In this document: positions 34,372 to 42,833 of the stretch, piece by piece
Layout of the letters: each line of letters starts with the position of its first letter
Position numbering within the stretch: the stretch's first letter is position 1
Source: Treponema sp.
Lineage (GTDB): Bacteria; Spirochaetota; Spirochaetia; Treponematales; Breznakiellaceae
Assembly (NCBI GenBank): GCA_009781635.1
Contig: WQXU01000014.1
Coordinates: 1 to 64,000, forward strand
Length of the DNA: 64,000 nucleotides
Reading direction: 5' to 3'
The notes under the pieces: model-generated
The model's input: the letters and a program-made list of their open reading frames with translations, nothing else
What the model was told of the DNA's origin: nothing
Databases searched by the model: none
Made by a program: the position numbers and the translations under genes

Positions 34372-34670
34372 TTAAACCACCCAAACTTTTCCATGTTCAC
34401 TTTTCCGTCTTTTGAAACTTTCACGCCTTCAGAGCGTAAAAGTTTTATTTGTATTGCCATGCCTTCATCTGACAGCGCGATGCTGCCGTTGGAACGGATT
34501 ATTCTGTGCCACGGAAGCTTATATTTTTCTGACATTGAATGGAGAACCCTTACAGTTTGGCGCGCTCCGTTCGGGATTCCCGCTTTCATGGCGACATCCC
34601 TGTAACTTGAAACTCTTCCCTTTGGGATCGCAAGTATCTGCTCGATTATTCTGCGTGTATTATCTGTCAT
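34368..34670 (-). CDS. alkyltransferase-like protein (ATL, Ogt-fold without the catalytic Cys)
   Basis: 100 aa. IIEQILAIPKGRVSSYRDVA and GARQTVRVLH are typical of the DNA-binding domain of O6-alkylguanine transferases. The active-site PCHR is PWHR here, so Cys is replaced by Trp. ATL proteins bind O6-alkylguanine and hand it to nucleotide excision repair. The frame extends upstream to a TTG, but family proteins start near MTDNTRR. The 3' end overlaps the convergent TraB gene by 4 bp. Confidence 0.88.
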   Translation of the reverse strand: MTDNTRRIIEQILAIPKGRVSSYRDVAMKAGIPNGARQTVRVLHSMSEKYKLPWHRIIRSNGSIALSDEGMAIQIKLLRSEGVKVSKDGKVNMEKFGWFN

Positions 34671-34711
34671 TGATATTTTGATTATGGCATTAAAAGGTTT
34701 ATTAAACAATC

Positions 34712-34726
34712 TTGATATAATATCAA
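34712..34726. promoter_or_regulatory. 15-bp palindrome over a TATAAT box
   Basis: TTGATAT-A-ATATCAA is a perfect 7+1+7 inverted repeat containing TATAAT (34716-34721) in the plus direction. It lies between the divergent ATL and cutA genes. It may be an operator, or simply a symmetric -10 element; no good -35 box is seen. Confidence 0.4.
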
Positions 34727-34748
34727 ATTGGATTTAAAATCTACAATT

Positions 34749-35066
34749 ATGAAAAATGAATACGCAGTTGTTATAACTGCATGTCCAAACGAAGAAACGG
34801 CAAAAAAAATAATTGATGCGTTACTGGAAAATAAATTGGCCGCCTGTATTCAGCTTTTTCCCATTAACAGCTATTACTCGTGGAAGGGTGAAATATGCAA
34901 TGAAAAGGAGATTGCTCTTTTTATAAAATGCAATCAGAATCATTATGCCAAAATAGAGGAAACAATAATTAAAAATCATTCATATGAAGTGCCGGAAATT
35001 GTCATGCTGCCTGTCATTGGCGCATTTAACAAATACCTAAGCTGGATTGATGAAGTCAGCGGGTAA
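34749..35066 (+). CDS. cutA: CutA-family divalent cation tolerance protein
   Basis: 105 aa. VVITACPNEETAKKIIDALL, KLAACIQLFPINSYYSWKGE and YEVPEIVMLPV are diagnostic. Forms a ferredoxin-like trimer; linked to copper tolerance in E. coli, though the role is debated. A TTG seven codons upstream is in frame; the ATG matches family starts. No clear Shine-Dalgarno. Its stop is 2 bp from the convergent glycerate kinase stop. Confidence 0.9.
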   Translation: MKNEYAVVITACPNEETAKKIIDALLENKLAACIQLFPINSYYSWKGEICNEKEIALFIKCNQNHYAKIEETIIKNHSYEVPEIVMLPVIGAFNKYLSWIDEVSG

Positions 35067-35068
35067 TT

Positions 35069-36328
35069 TCACCCGCAAAGAATAACTGTAATATCATTAA
35101 CATTTGTACCTGTTGGCCCTGTTATAACAAGAGCATCAACTGCGGCAAGTCCGTTATATGAGTCATTATTATTTAATATATCATGAAAGTTTAAACCCTT
35201 TTCGTTTAACCGCTGGTAAGTGGCGCCGTCAACAATTCCCCCTGCCGCATCAGTTGGTCCGTCAGTCCCGTCAGAGCCAACCGAAAAAATAAGCAGCTTG
35301 TCAATGCCGCTAATGCCTTCTGCGGCAGCAAGCGCAAGCTCCTGATTCCGTCCGCCTTTACCTTCCTTGTTTTTAAGGGTTACAACAGTCTCTCCGCCAA
35401 AAATTACAGCGCACGGCTTTTTAAATATGTTATCTGTCATGTTATTAATTTGTTTTGCAATTGAAGAAATAAAGCGTCCAGCTTCACGGGCCTCGCAATT
35501 CATTTCAGTGCATAACACAAAAGGAGTGTAGCCTAACTCTGTGGCAATATCTGCTGCGCTGCTGCATAGGGTGCGCACGCTGCCTGTAATGACAGTTTCC
35601 GCATTGTCAAGATATTTTGGGGTTTCCATGTTTAAATATTCTTTAACCTTATCGCTTATTGTTAAATTATATTTATTAACAACTGCCATTACTTCATCAA
35701 CTGTAGAGAAATCAGGCGCTGCGGGACCGGATGCAATGGAATCAAGCCTGTCTCCAAGAACATCGGACAGTACCACTGCAAACACTTTTGCAGGCGCGCA
35801 AATTTGGGCAAACCTGCCAGCTTTAACAGCAGAAAGACGCTTTCTAATCATATTAATTTCTACAATATCAGCGCCGCAGTAAAGCAGCTGGGAGCTAATA
35901 TCTGTTATATCGGCAAGGGTAAGTACGGGCAGGGGGTCTTCAAATAAAGCGGAGCCGCCGCCGGAAATCAGGAATAAAAGTTCATCACAAGCTCTCAAGT
36001 TTTTTGCCATTTCGGTTATTTTTTTTGTGCCGGTAATTGTATTTTCATCCGGTAATGGATGGCCAGCCTCAATTATTTCCATGCATTGAATGTCGCCTAA
36101 CGAATGATTGTACTTGGTGATAACGATGCCCTTTTTTATTTTGCTTCCCAGCTCTTCATATGCTGAATGGGCCATTGTCCATGCCGCCTTGCCTATGGCC
36201 GCAAGGTATATATCGCCTGTTGCGCAGAATATATGATTTTTTAATGCATTACGTACAGCCGCACAGGGCATATTTGCCTTAATGGCCCTGTCTATGATTA
36301 TTCTTGCATCGCTATGCAGTTTTTCCAG
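35069..36328 (-). CDS. glycerate 2-kinase, MOFRL family (probable CTG start)
   Basis: 419 aa. Phosphorylates D-glycerate to 2-phosphoglycerate, feeding lower glycolysis. LFLISGGGSALFEDP, KRLSAVKAGRFAQICAP, VLSDVLGDRLDSIASGP and the C-terminal MOFRL part VGSDGTDGPTDAAGGIVDG are characteristic. The first ATG (36271) would cut off KLHSDARIIIDRAIKANM, which matches the family N-terminus. In frame upstream, a CTG sits 7 nt after a perfect GGAGG, and no ATG, GTG or TTG is available there. Located 17 bp after rmuC. Confidence 0.85.
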   Translation of the reverse strand: MEKLHSDARIIIDRAIKANMPCAAVRNALKNHIFCATGDIYLAAIGKAAWTMAHSAYEELGSKIKKGIVITKYNHSLGDIQCMEIIEAGHPLPDENTITGTKKITEMAKNLRACDELLFLISGGGSALFEDPLPVLTLADITDISSQLLYCGADIVEINMIRKRLSAVKAGRFAQICAPAKVFAVVLSDVLGDRLDSIASGPAAPDFSTVDEVMAVVNKYNLTISDKVKEYLNMETPKYLDNAETVITGSVRTLCSSAADIATELGYTPFVLCTEMNCEAREAGRFISSIAKQINNMTDNIFKKPCAVIFGGETVVTLKNKEGKGGRNQELALAAAEGISGIDKLLIFSVGSDGTDGPTDAAGGIVDGATYQRLNEKGLNFHDILNNNDSYNGLAAVDALVITGPTGTNVNDITVILCG

Positions 36329-36345
36329 GAAAACACCTCCAATTT

Positions 36346-37455
36346 TTACTGGGCATCAAGTAATTCTGTTTTTTGCCCTGTAAGGCTGCCCACAAGTTCA
36401 TTGAGTTTTTCGGCCTTTTTTTCAGTGTCATTGAATTTATTTACCGCGCTGGAGAGGTGCTTGCCTACAAGACTGTATTCTGTAAAAAACTTTCCAAACC
36501 TGTCCTGAACCAGGGAGATATCTTTAAGAATGTTTTTTGCTTCCTGTTCGATTTTAAGACCCTTTAATCCGAAGATTACAGCCATAAGGTAGGCGTAAAA
36601 ACAGTTAGGTGAAACAGGTATTACGCGTTTTTGCATGGCGTAATTTAAAAGTTCAAATTCTTTATCCTTGCCGGCATAAGAATCGTTTATAATTGTTTCG
36701 TAATAAACATTCTCCGCCGGAATGTACATAATTGCAAAATCAAAAGTTCCTTCCGCAGGGTTAATATATTTTGAAGCAATCTCATCAATGCGTTTTTTTA
36801 CGCTTGTAACAAATTCTCTTTTAAACACCTTTTTTTCATCATCATTGCCGGCATTAATAAGTCTTTGAAAACTTTCAAGTGGGAATTTTGAATCCACAGG
36901 TACGATGTTACCCTCAAGTTTGATAACAGCGTCAACCTGGGTTCCGTTTTTAAAACTGTATTTGATTTCATAATTGGCGCTTGGAAAAATCTGTTTAAGC
37001 AGTTCTTCCAAAAGATATTCGCCAAGATTCCCGCGCAGCTTTGGAGCCTGCAGTATATCCTGCAGCGAAGAAATATTTTTTCCGATATCTTCCATATTCT
37101 TTACGGTTTTTCCCAATGTACCGAGCTGATTATGTATATCCCCGAACATCTGATTGGCGCTGGAAAGCTGCTTTGTAATATTATTCTGCGCGCTATTCAG
37201 GTTTTGATTCATTATGCTCATCATCTGCTGCAATTGGGTGTTAAGATTGCTCTGCGTATCCGTCAAAAGTTTTTGCTGGCTGGTTAGGGATACCTGCTGG
37301 CTTTCCAGTTGCCTTGTTTTAAGTTCGTTAAGCTCATTTTTCAAATCGATCATCTGCGCAGTATAGTCCGTTTGTTTTTCCGAGTGCTGCTTTATAAGAA
37401 CAAGAATAACAAGTAAGAATAAAACCGCAAACGCGCCTAATGTAAAAATGTCCAT
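36346..37455 (-). CDS. rmuC: DNA recombination protein RmuC
   Basis: 369 aa. An N-terminal membrane segment, a long coiled coil (about 30-120, Gln/Asn-rich), then the RmuC nuclease-like domain: LRGNLGEYLLEELLKQIFP, VDAVIKLEGNIVPVDSKFPL (D and ExK-like residues) and FAIMYIPAENVYYE. Suppresses rearrangements at inverted repeats in E. coli. Upstream partner of the glycerate kinase gene. Confidence 0.9.
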   Translation of the reverse strand: MDIFTLGAFAVLFLLVILVLIKQHSEKQTDYTAQMIDLKNELNELKTRQLESQQVSLTSQQKLLTDTQSNLNTQLQQMMSIMNQNLNSAQNNITKQLSSANQMFGDIHNQLGTLGKTVKNMEDIGKNISSLQDILQAPKLRGNLGEYLLEELLKQIFPSANYEIKYSFKNGTQVDAVIKLEGNIVPVDSKFPLESFQRLINAGNDDEKKVFKREFVTSVKKRIDEIASKYINPAEGTFDFAIMYIPAENVYYETIINDSYAGKDKEFELLNYAMQKRVIPVSPNCFYAYLMAVIFGLKGLKIEQEAKNILKDISLVQDRFGKFFTEYSLVGKHLSSAVNKFNDTEKKAEKLNELVGSLTGQKTELLDAQ

Positions 37456-37482
37456 GTTATAACTCCAAATTTGATTATCTGT

Positions 37483-37716
37483 TTAAGCTACCAATTTATC
37501 ATAATTGATGACTGATACTTCTGAACCTGTTGATGATGCAAACTTGTCAACTAATTTTTCAAGTTCATCAGCAACTGTTCCGCTATACCAGGTATTACCG
37601 CACTCTGTACAGACTTGAGCCGGAACGTGCCGGACAACGATGACGCCTTGCTCGATGTCCTCAGTGTAAGTAACTTTTTTTTCTTCCATTTCCGCTTTGC
37701 AGATTCCGCATTTCAT
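37483..37716 (-). CDS. YgiT-type zinc-finger antitoxin (MqsA N-domain-like)
   Basis: 77 aa. Two CxxC pairs (MKCGICKAEM and QVCTECGNTW) form the YgiT zinc finger; the C-terminus GTVADELEKLVDKF is the usual continuation. The HTH half of full MqsA is missing. It overlaps the DUF4258 gene by 4 bp (ATGA), making a toxin-first pair. GGGAG precedes the ATG. Confidence 0.82.
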   Translation of the reverse strand: MKCGICKAEMEEKKVTYTEDIEQGVIVVRHVPAQVCTECGNTWYSGTVADELEKLVDKFASSTGSEVSVINYDKLVA

Positions 37717-38018
37717 AATTTAGCTCCCTTTCTTTTTCTTCCTCCAGCTTCCCACTTTTCTGGTGCTGGACGATAAGCCGTAATAATATATAGACAATCT
37801 GCATCAATACTGCAAACTATATGTATATTATCCCCGTTTATTAAACAAGCAGGGAAAGGATAATCAGTGGGATATTGTTCAATTATTTCCCCATTATCAA
37901 CTGCTTTTTTTATATCATTCAACCTTATGTTTCGTTGCCTCATCCTGGTTATTAAATGCTCAGTAAGTATTATTGTATCATCAGTACAGAGATTTTTAAT
38001 GTCTTCAATTTTTAGCAT
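37713..38018 (-). CDS. DUF4258 protein, putative toxin partner of YgiT-type antitoxin
   Basis: 101 aa. ILTEHLITRMRQRNIRLNDI and VDNGEIIEQYPTDYPFPACL are the DUF4258 signature, followed by HIVCSIDADCLYIITAYRP. Often coupled to YgiT zinc-finger proteins; analogous in order to mqsRA, but toxic activity is inferred only. First gene of the pair. Confidence 0.78.
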   Translation of the reverse strand: MLKIEDIKNLCTDDTIILTEHLITRMRQRNIRLNDIKKAVDNGEIIEQYPTDYPFPACLINGDNIHIVCSIDADCLYIITAYRPAPEKWEAGGRKRKGAKL

Positions 38019-38064
38019 AATTTAGATTAATATAGGGATGTTTTTTGTACAAGTCAGAATTTTT

Positions 38065-38334
38065 CTATTTCCCGCTCGAATTTCGTCTGTTTTTGAATAA
38101 TTGCATGATAGAAATGATCATTTTCCGGTCTTCTTCGCTTAAAAGCTTGAAATTCTGTATTAAAGAGCGAATTTCCGGCCCCAATGAGGATTTATCCTGG
38201 TTATTTTCTTTTCCTGTTACGAGGTATTCCACAGAAACCCCAAGCGCTTGGGCAATTTTAACTGCTGCATCGGCAGTTGGTATATGTTCTCTTGCCTTCG
38301 TGTGATATGCGACGCAAGATCTGCAAAATGGAAT
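38065..38334 (-). pseudogene. N-terminally truncated XRE-type regulator
   Basis: An open frame with no usable start ends at 38065. AREHIPTADAAVKIAQALGV and SVEYLVTGKE match the second half of an HTH_3 domain plus linker; LIQNFKLLSEEDRKMIISIM is the usual C-terminal helix. The first 25-30 residues are missing; upstream sequence is the tail of a lipoprotein gene on the same strand. Probably left by a deletion joining the two. Confidence 0.7.
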
Positions 38335-38336
38335 AT

Positions 38337-38918
38337 TTAATGGGTAACTCCGGATTTGTCCGCTACAGTGAGCACTTGATGCTTGTCATCAATTTTTATA
38401 TTTATTTCCATTATATATTTATCATAGTCTCCAACACGAAAACCAATATCCGGCCGGTAATCCTTCCAGAACTTGCCTGGATATAATACGCCAAATTGTT
38501 CTTCTTTATATAGTTCAGAAAATTTTACACTGTCAAACCGAATATTTTCTGTAATAATATTTACAGATATTTCCATTAAAGGAAGACTGGCAGATGAGCT
38601 TATATGAATTGTACAAATACTTGCACTTTCACCTTCAGAGGTCAATTTCCATCCCCACCCGGGCATATAGTCATTCCAAATACCAATAAATTCTAAAGTA
38701 AGTCCATATTCATCAAAAAAATCAACCTTAGAAAATTTAATTTCTTCAACTATTTCAGATATTTTTTTATCATTACCTTGATCGTTTTGTTCTTTATTAT
38801 CTACTTTTTCGTTAAATTTGGATGTATCTGCTTTGTCAAAAATATCTGTTAAATCGCAGGCAAAGAAACAGAAACACATAGAAAAAACAATAATTAAGGT
38901 TATAAACGGCTTTTTCAT
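38337..38918 (-). CDS. lipoprotein of unknown function
   Basis: 193 aa. Signal peptide with lipobox CFFAC, an acidic Asn/Lys-rich linker (about 25-55), then a compact beta-rich domain with SKVDFFDEYGLTLEFIGIWN and ISVNIITENIRFDSVKF. No family recognised. The ATG at MKKPF is preferred over one seven codons upstream because it gives a standard signal peptide. Good promoter upstream. Confidence 0.65.
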   Translation of the reverse strand: MKKPFITLIIVFSMCFCFFACDLTDIFDKADTSKFNEKVDNKEQNDQGNDKKISEIVEEIKFSKVDFFDEYGLTLEFIGIWNDYMPGWGWKLTSEGESASICTIHISSSASLPLMEISVNIITENIRFDSVKFSELYKEEQFGVLYPGKFWKDYRPDIGFRVGDYDKYIMEINIKIDDKHQVLTVADKSGVTH

Positions 38919-38972
38919 AAAAACCTCTGGTTTTTCCATTTATCAAGGATTATGTATATGTAATATATTTCT

Positions 38973-39000
38973 ATTGTATGTAATATTTGATATATGTCAA
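38973..39000 (-). promoter_or_regulatory. probable promoter of the 38.3-kb lipoprotein gene
   Basis: Minus strand: perfect TTGACA (39000-38995), 16-bp spacer, TACAAT (38978-38973). It leaves a leader of about 45 nt. Located between the MFS gene stop and the lipoprotein gene. Confidence 0.6.
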
Positions 39001-39018
39001 CATAATAAAGAGAATATT

Positions 39019-40338
39019 TTATATATTTTCTATTTCTTCCTTCTTTTCATTCATTCCAGCCATAAGAAGCGCTTTACTTGTTATCATTAGAATACTTAAT
39101 AATGCTACTCCAATTCCTGTAAATACTAAAATTATATTTATTGATATTTTATCTGAAAGAGGACCAAAAATGAGCATGCCTATTGGCATCATTGTGCTGG
39201 AAACCATCATAAAAACAGAAATAATCCTTCCCATAAAATTTGGATCGACTGTTGACTGTATTAATGCCATCGCAGGTCTATTATATAATGGCATAGAAAT
39301 TCCTAATAATGCCATTATTACAAGATATATCCAAAATGACGGAACAATCCCTAATCCAACAGCAAATAAACCGCATAATGCGCAGGAAAATGCCATTGTA
39401 TATATGCGGTTTTTAAAACCACCCCATAATCCAATAATAATACCTCCCGCTAATGCTCCTAAAGAAAAAATAATTTCTATTGCGGAAAGCCGCCAAACAT
39501 CTGCTCCAAAATTTCTAGTAACCTGTAATGGCGTTAATAATGCAGCGGGAGAAAATAATATCAGGAAAAGAGCAGAAATTATTATTAATGTTAATAAATA
39601 ACCATGTTTCTTTAAATATAAAAATCCTTCCTTTAACTCATAAAAATATGAGGTGCCTGGAAACTTCGCCCGTTCGGGCTCGTTGGAGGTACCTGGAAAC
39701 TTCGCCCGTTCGGGCTCGTTGGAGGTGCCTTTTGTTTCATCTGCTTCCGTTTCAATTTTATAATCTTTTTGAATCTTTACCAAGAAACCGACAATAGAGA
39801 TACCAATACAAGCTGTTACAACATCTAATAAAAACAATGTATGAAGCGGAGCAAGAGTCATTAAAACGCCGCCCAGCATTGGGCTTGCTATCGTGATAAA
39901 TGCCTGTATACTGCCTTGAAAACCGTTTATTCTTGTTAAATGTTCTTTTGGAACAATCAAAGGAATAAAAGCCCCAACCGCAGGAGTTTGTATTCCCTGC
40001 CCAATAGAACGAATAAAAGCACATACAAATAATATTATATAACTTTCAATTCCAAGCATTAACAAAACTGCCACAATTAAACTAAAAAATGCTATTGACC
40101 CATCTGCTATGTTAATAATATATTTTCTATTGTATCTATCAGCCCACACGCCTGCAAACGGTGATATAAAAAACATTGGGAGCAACCCGACGATTGTGTA
40201 AATTGTCATCATTGTTCCAGATTGGCTTCTTAATGTAATATGCCATAAGATCGCATATTGAACTACCATTGTTCCAAATAATGTCAACGCTTGGCCGGCT
40301 AAAAACAGAGCTGTATTTTTTCCCCAATTTTTTTCCAT
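39019..40338 (-). CDS. MFS exporter (macrolide-efflux-like) with in-frame repeat
   Basis: 439 aa with about 12 membrane segments. GVWADRYNRKYIINIADG is the typical MFS loop 2-3 motif; the second half has MPLYNRPAMALIQSTV and GRIISVFMMVSSTMMPIG. It resembles the Mef/MFS_3 drug-efflux group; substrate not determinable. The central cytoplasmic loop contains a 12-residue unit twice (GTSNEPERAKFP), coded by a 36-bp tandem repeat. Single gene. Confidence 0.85.
   Translation of the reverse strand: MEKNWGKNTALFLAGQALTLFGTMVVQYAILWHITLRSQSGTMMTIYTIVGLLPMFFISPFAGVWADRYNRKYIINIADGSIAFFSLIVAVLLMLGIESYIILFVCAFIRSIGQGIQTPAVGAFIPLIVPKEHLTRINGFQGSIQAFITIASPMLGGVLMTLAPLHTLFLLDVVTACIGISIVGFLVKIQKDYKIETEADETKGTSNEPERAKFPGTSNEPERAKFPGTSYFYELKEGFLYLKKHGYLLTLIIISALFLILFSPAALLTPLQVTRNFGADVWRLSAIEIIFSLGALAGGIIIGLWGGFKNRIYTMAFSCALCGLFAVGLGIVPSFWIYLVIMALLGISMPLYNRPAMALIQSTVDPNFMGRIISVFMMVSSTMMPIGMLIFGPLSDKISINIILVFTGIGVALLSILMITSKALLMAGMNEKKEEIENI
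39651..39730. repeat. 36-bp tandem repeat (2.2 copies) inside the MFS gene
   Basis: Units at 39651-39686 and 39687-39722 differ at one base; 8 bp of a third follow. Each contains the dyad GCCCG-TT-CGGGC and is more GC-rich than the surrounding AT-rich gene. Length 36 keeps the frame, adding 12 residues per unit to the loop between helices 6 and 7. Confidence 0.92.
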
Positions 40339-40471
40339 TTAATTTCTATATTATATTTTAATCAATTTTTCAATCACTTGAATATACTGTCTTATACAAT
40401 TTAATTATTAAATTAGATTTTGCACAACATTTAAGATTGAGGCCCGAGAGCGTAGACAGCGTCTGCATCGG

Positions 40472-40642
40472 TTAGGCGATGGCTTTTAGCCGGTATGTTT
40501 TCTTCAGGTTGTATCCAAGGTAGAGTAAATCCCGTTCATTTGAAACATTAGCCATTCTACATAACAAGAATCGCCAGTAGCTTTGATTTTCTTTTAATTG
40601 GTCAAAAATAATATTTGCTTCAACTGCCTGCTGTTTTATGAG
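40472..40642 (-). pseudogene. transposase C-terminal remnant (IS5/IS1182-like)
   Basis: 56 codons before a stop. AVEANIIFDQLKENQSYWRF and NERDLLYLGYNLKKTYRL match the end of DDE transposases, where the catalytic Glu lies in the VE-x-x-F-x-x-LK motif. The frame is closed by TAA immediately upstream. No inverted terminal repeats are evident. A dead insertion-sequence scrap. Confidence 0.65.
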
Positions 40643-41012
40643 TTATATATAATATATATTTTCTAATTTTACTGATATCAGTTTCATAAAAGAAGATGAT
40701 ATCATTAGTATAAGAGGCGTATACAAGCATTTAGAACGCATGAAGAAATAAAGATTAATTAACACTAAAAAGCAAGAAAAAAATGGATTTATAACGTGCC
40801 TAATTAAATTTTATTTTTATTCCAGCTCACTTTGGTTGTCTTTTGTTAAAGTTTAAACAACTCATTAGATCAACATTCAATACTTGATTTATTTATATAC
40901 TTAAACTAAAAAGGAGATATACAATTTATTTTTATACCGCCTTTTATTATATGTCTTATGATGTAAATATTACAGGGAGACTTTATCCCCCTGTAAATAA
41001 ATAGATAAAGGA
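40643..41012. other. AT-rich intergenic DNA with a terminator hairpin
   Basis: A short plus frame ending at 40751 (KEDDIISIRGVYKHLERMKK) may be another gene tail but is unassigned. TACAGGG (40971-40977) and CCCTGTA (40989-40995) form a 7-bp hairpin just past the stop of the minus-strand DUF1566 gene, a likely terminator. An AAAAAGGAG at about 40910 precedes no open frame. Nothing else is visible. Confidence 0.5.
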
Positions 41013-42098
41013 TTAAAAAGCCCGGACAGCACGAACATTTTGGTTGTGGCCCTGGTAGAAGCCACCATGTAAGCCAATGTCAAAATCATGATCATATGCA
41101 GCAGCGATGGGATCGCACGAAGAAGACCAGAACCTGCCTGACGTTATGCCAACATCTGCGCGTCTAAGATATAACTGATTTAATTCATCTTTGCTTGGTA
41201 AAAACCAATCATCAAAACTGTCAAAACTTGTCACAAAATAATTTTTACACGCAAGTGCCGCATAAATGTATGTATCAGATGGATAAGTTGCTTCTTGTGC
41301 CGCTATAATAAGAGCTGTATTATTCCTGCCTGAACCAATTCCAAATCCAGTTCCTGCAACATCAGGATATGGCGAAGATGCTATTATTGACCATCTCATT
41401 GTTGTTTGTACTCCTGTTTCGCCGCCAATTGCATTTGTAAGTGCTGCTTCAAGATAGTAAGCGATAGAACTATCATCGGTTATTGTAAAACCTGTTAGAG
41501 CTACATAGAAAATTATTCCGCCTGCAGGTCCTGTGTCGCCAATTTTCGCAAAACCACCAGTGCAACCACTACGACTACAGCTTACATGTCCAGTTGTAGT
41601 GTTATAAGTAGACCAATTTAATATCTCATGTCCAAGCGCATTGATTACAGTTTCTGTTACAACTTCTCCGCAACTTGTTCGAGTACAAATTCCTGAACCA
41701 GTATTTCCGTTTTCTGTGCATGTAGCATTCACGGCGTTAAAACCCTGATGTCCAAGTGCATTGATTACAGTTCCTGTTACAACTTCTCCGCAACCTGCGC
41801 GTGTACAGGTTCCTGATTCTTCGCTATTTCCTGATGTCGTACAGGTTGCCGCAAATGCTAGCGTTAAACCCTGATGTCCAAGCGCATCTGTACCTACTTG
41901 TTTTTTTGTTCCTAGTTCGTTACATTTTGAACATTTTTCTGTTTCTTCGCCTGCTTCTGTACAGATTGGAGCATTTGTTTCTTGCCATAAACTATAGGTG
42001 TGCAAACAACTAGTATCAGGATCCTTACATGTTGATATTCCAAACCCAATTATTGTAATAATAGCAACAATTAAGAAGTGTTTTAGCATCTTATTCAT
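41013..42098 (-). CDS. Cys-rich repeat lipoprotein with DUF1566 (Lcl) domain
   Basis: 361 aa. Signal peptide ending GISTC (lipobox-like). Residues about 30-185 hold imperfect repeats with Cys pairs and ALGH caps (CTRAGCGEVVTGTVINALGH, CTRTSCGEVVTETVINALGH). The C-terminal part, IGDTGPAGGIIFYV through WFLPSKDELNQLY and RFWSSS to the end, is a DUF1566 domain as in Legionella collagen-like proteins. Probably surface-exposed and perhaps adhesive. AAGGAG 8 nt before the ATG. Confidence 0.8.
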   Translation of the reverse strand: MNKMLKHFLIVAIITIIGFGISTCKDPDTSCLHTYSLWQETNAPICTEAGEETEKCSKCNELGTKKQVGTDALGHQGLTLAFAATCTTSGNSEESGTCTRAGCGEVVTGTVINALGHQGFNAVNATCTENGNTGSGICTRTSCGEVVTETVINALGHEILNWSTYNTTTGHVSCSRSGCTGGFAKIGDTGPAGGIIFYVALTGFTITDDSSIAYYLEAALTNAIGGETGVQTTMRWSIIASSPYPDVAGTGFGIGSGRNNTALIIAAQEATYPSDTYIYAALACKNYFVTSFDSFDDWFLPSKDELNQLYLRRADVGITSGRFWSSSCDPIAAAYDHDFDIGLHGGFYQGHNQNVRAVRAF

Positions 42099-42178
42099 TA
42101 AGTAACTCCTTTTTATGCTGTGTAAACAGCAAATATAATTTAATAAAATATTTTTATGATATAACCCGAGTTAAATTA

Positions 42179-42817
42179 TTATCTTCTTGGCTGGGAAACA
42201 GAAAGACTTGCATTTCTCATACTTGCATCTGTTGTCATATTTTCTCTTATAACTACATTTCGAGTTTCCACTTCAACAGTGTCTACTCTATCACCAACTC
42301 TTTGATCAAACCAATTACGGAAAACTTCAACTTTTACATCATAAATTCCAGTTGGGAGAGCTATTGTATGTGCTCTATCTGTATTAATGCGGGAATTATG
42401 AAGTAGCTCATATGCTGAAGAACCAGAAAGTCTTACATAAATTTTATCCACCCACATTTTTGTTTGATTTATATTTGTTGGCCATGGATGCGCATTAGTT
42501 ACTTGTAAATAACCAATCGTTGGAGGTGTAACCACTTGTGCTGGAGCAGGTGTTAGTGTTGGAACAGATTCATCTGCTCTTTCCGCGTTAGCAAATTTAA
42601 ATTCCCAATCTGCCTGTTTTAATGCCTCCCATTGTTTTGTAGCTATTTCTTCTGCTTCTCTGGCTGATGTAGATAATATATTGATTGTTTCTGTAAGTAT
42701 ATTTCCATTTTCTCCTGCATATGTAATAGTTACAGTGTACCTATTCTCTTGCTGCTGTGCAAATGCAACAAATGAAATAATACAGGTATATAGAACTAAG
42801 CAAATAATTTTTTTCAT
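42179..42817 (-). CDS. secreted protein of unknown function
   Basis: 212 aa. Signal peptide ending AFAQQ. The first half, RYTVTITYAGENGNIL ... STSAREAEEIATKQWEALKQ, has the same pattern as the 96-aa protein just upstream. The second half (TKMWVDKIYVRLSGSSAYEL, PTGIYDVKVEVFRNWF) looks like a beta sandwich. Not recognised. AGGAGG precedes the ATG; it follows the 96-aa gene by 16 bp and is probably co-transcribed with it. Confidence 0.65.
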   Translation of the reverse strand: MKKIICLVLYTCIISFVAFAQQQENRYTVTITYAGENGNILTETINILSTSAREAEEIATKQWEALKQADWEFKFANAERADESVPTLTPAPAQVVTPPTIGYLQVTNAHPWPTNINQTKMWVDKIYVRLSGSSAYELLHNSRINTDRAHTIALPTGIYDVKVEVFRNWFDQRVGDRVDTVEVETRNVVIRENMTTDASMRNASLSVSQPRR

Positions 42818-42833
42818 TTTTTCCTCCTTTTTC

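Noticed and set aside
37483-38018. Calling the DUF4258/YgiT pair a novel system
   Set aside because: Such pairs are already recorded widely as putative toxin-antitoxin modules; nothing in this copy is unusual.
38045-38305. Plus-strand frame of 86 codons
   Set aside because: Antisense of the truncated XRE regulator, whose minus-strand translation gives clear HTH sequence.
39651-39730. Frameshift or assembly error in the MFS gene
   Set aside because: The insertion is a multiple of three and the frame is intact on both sides.
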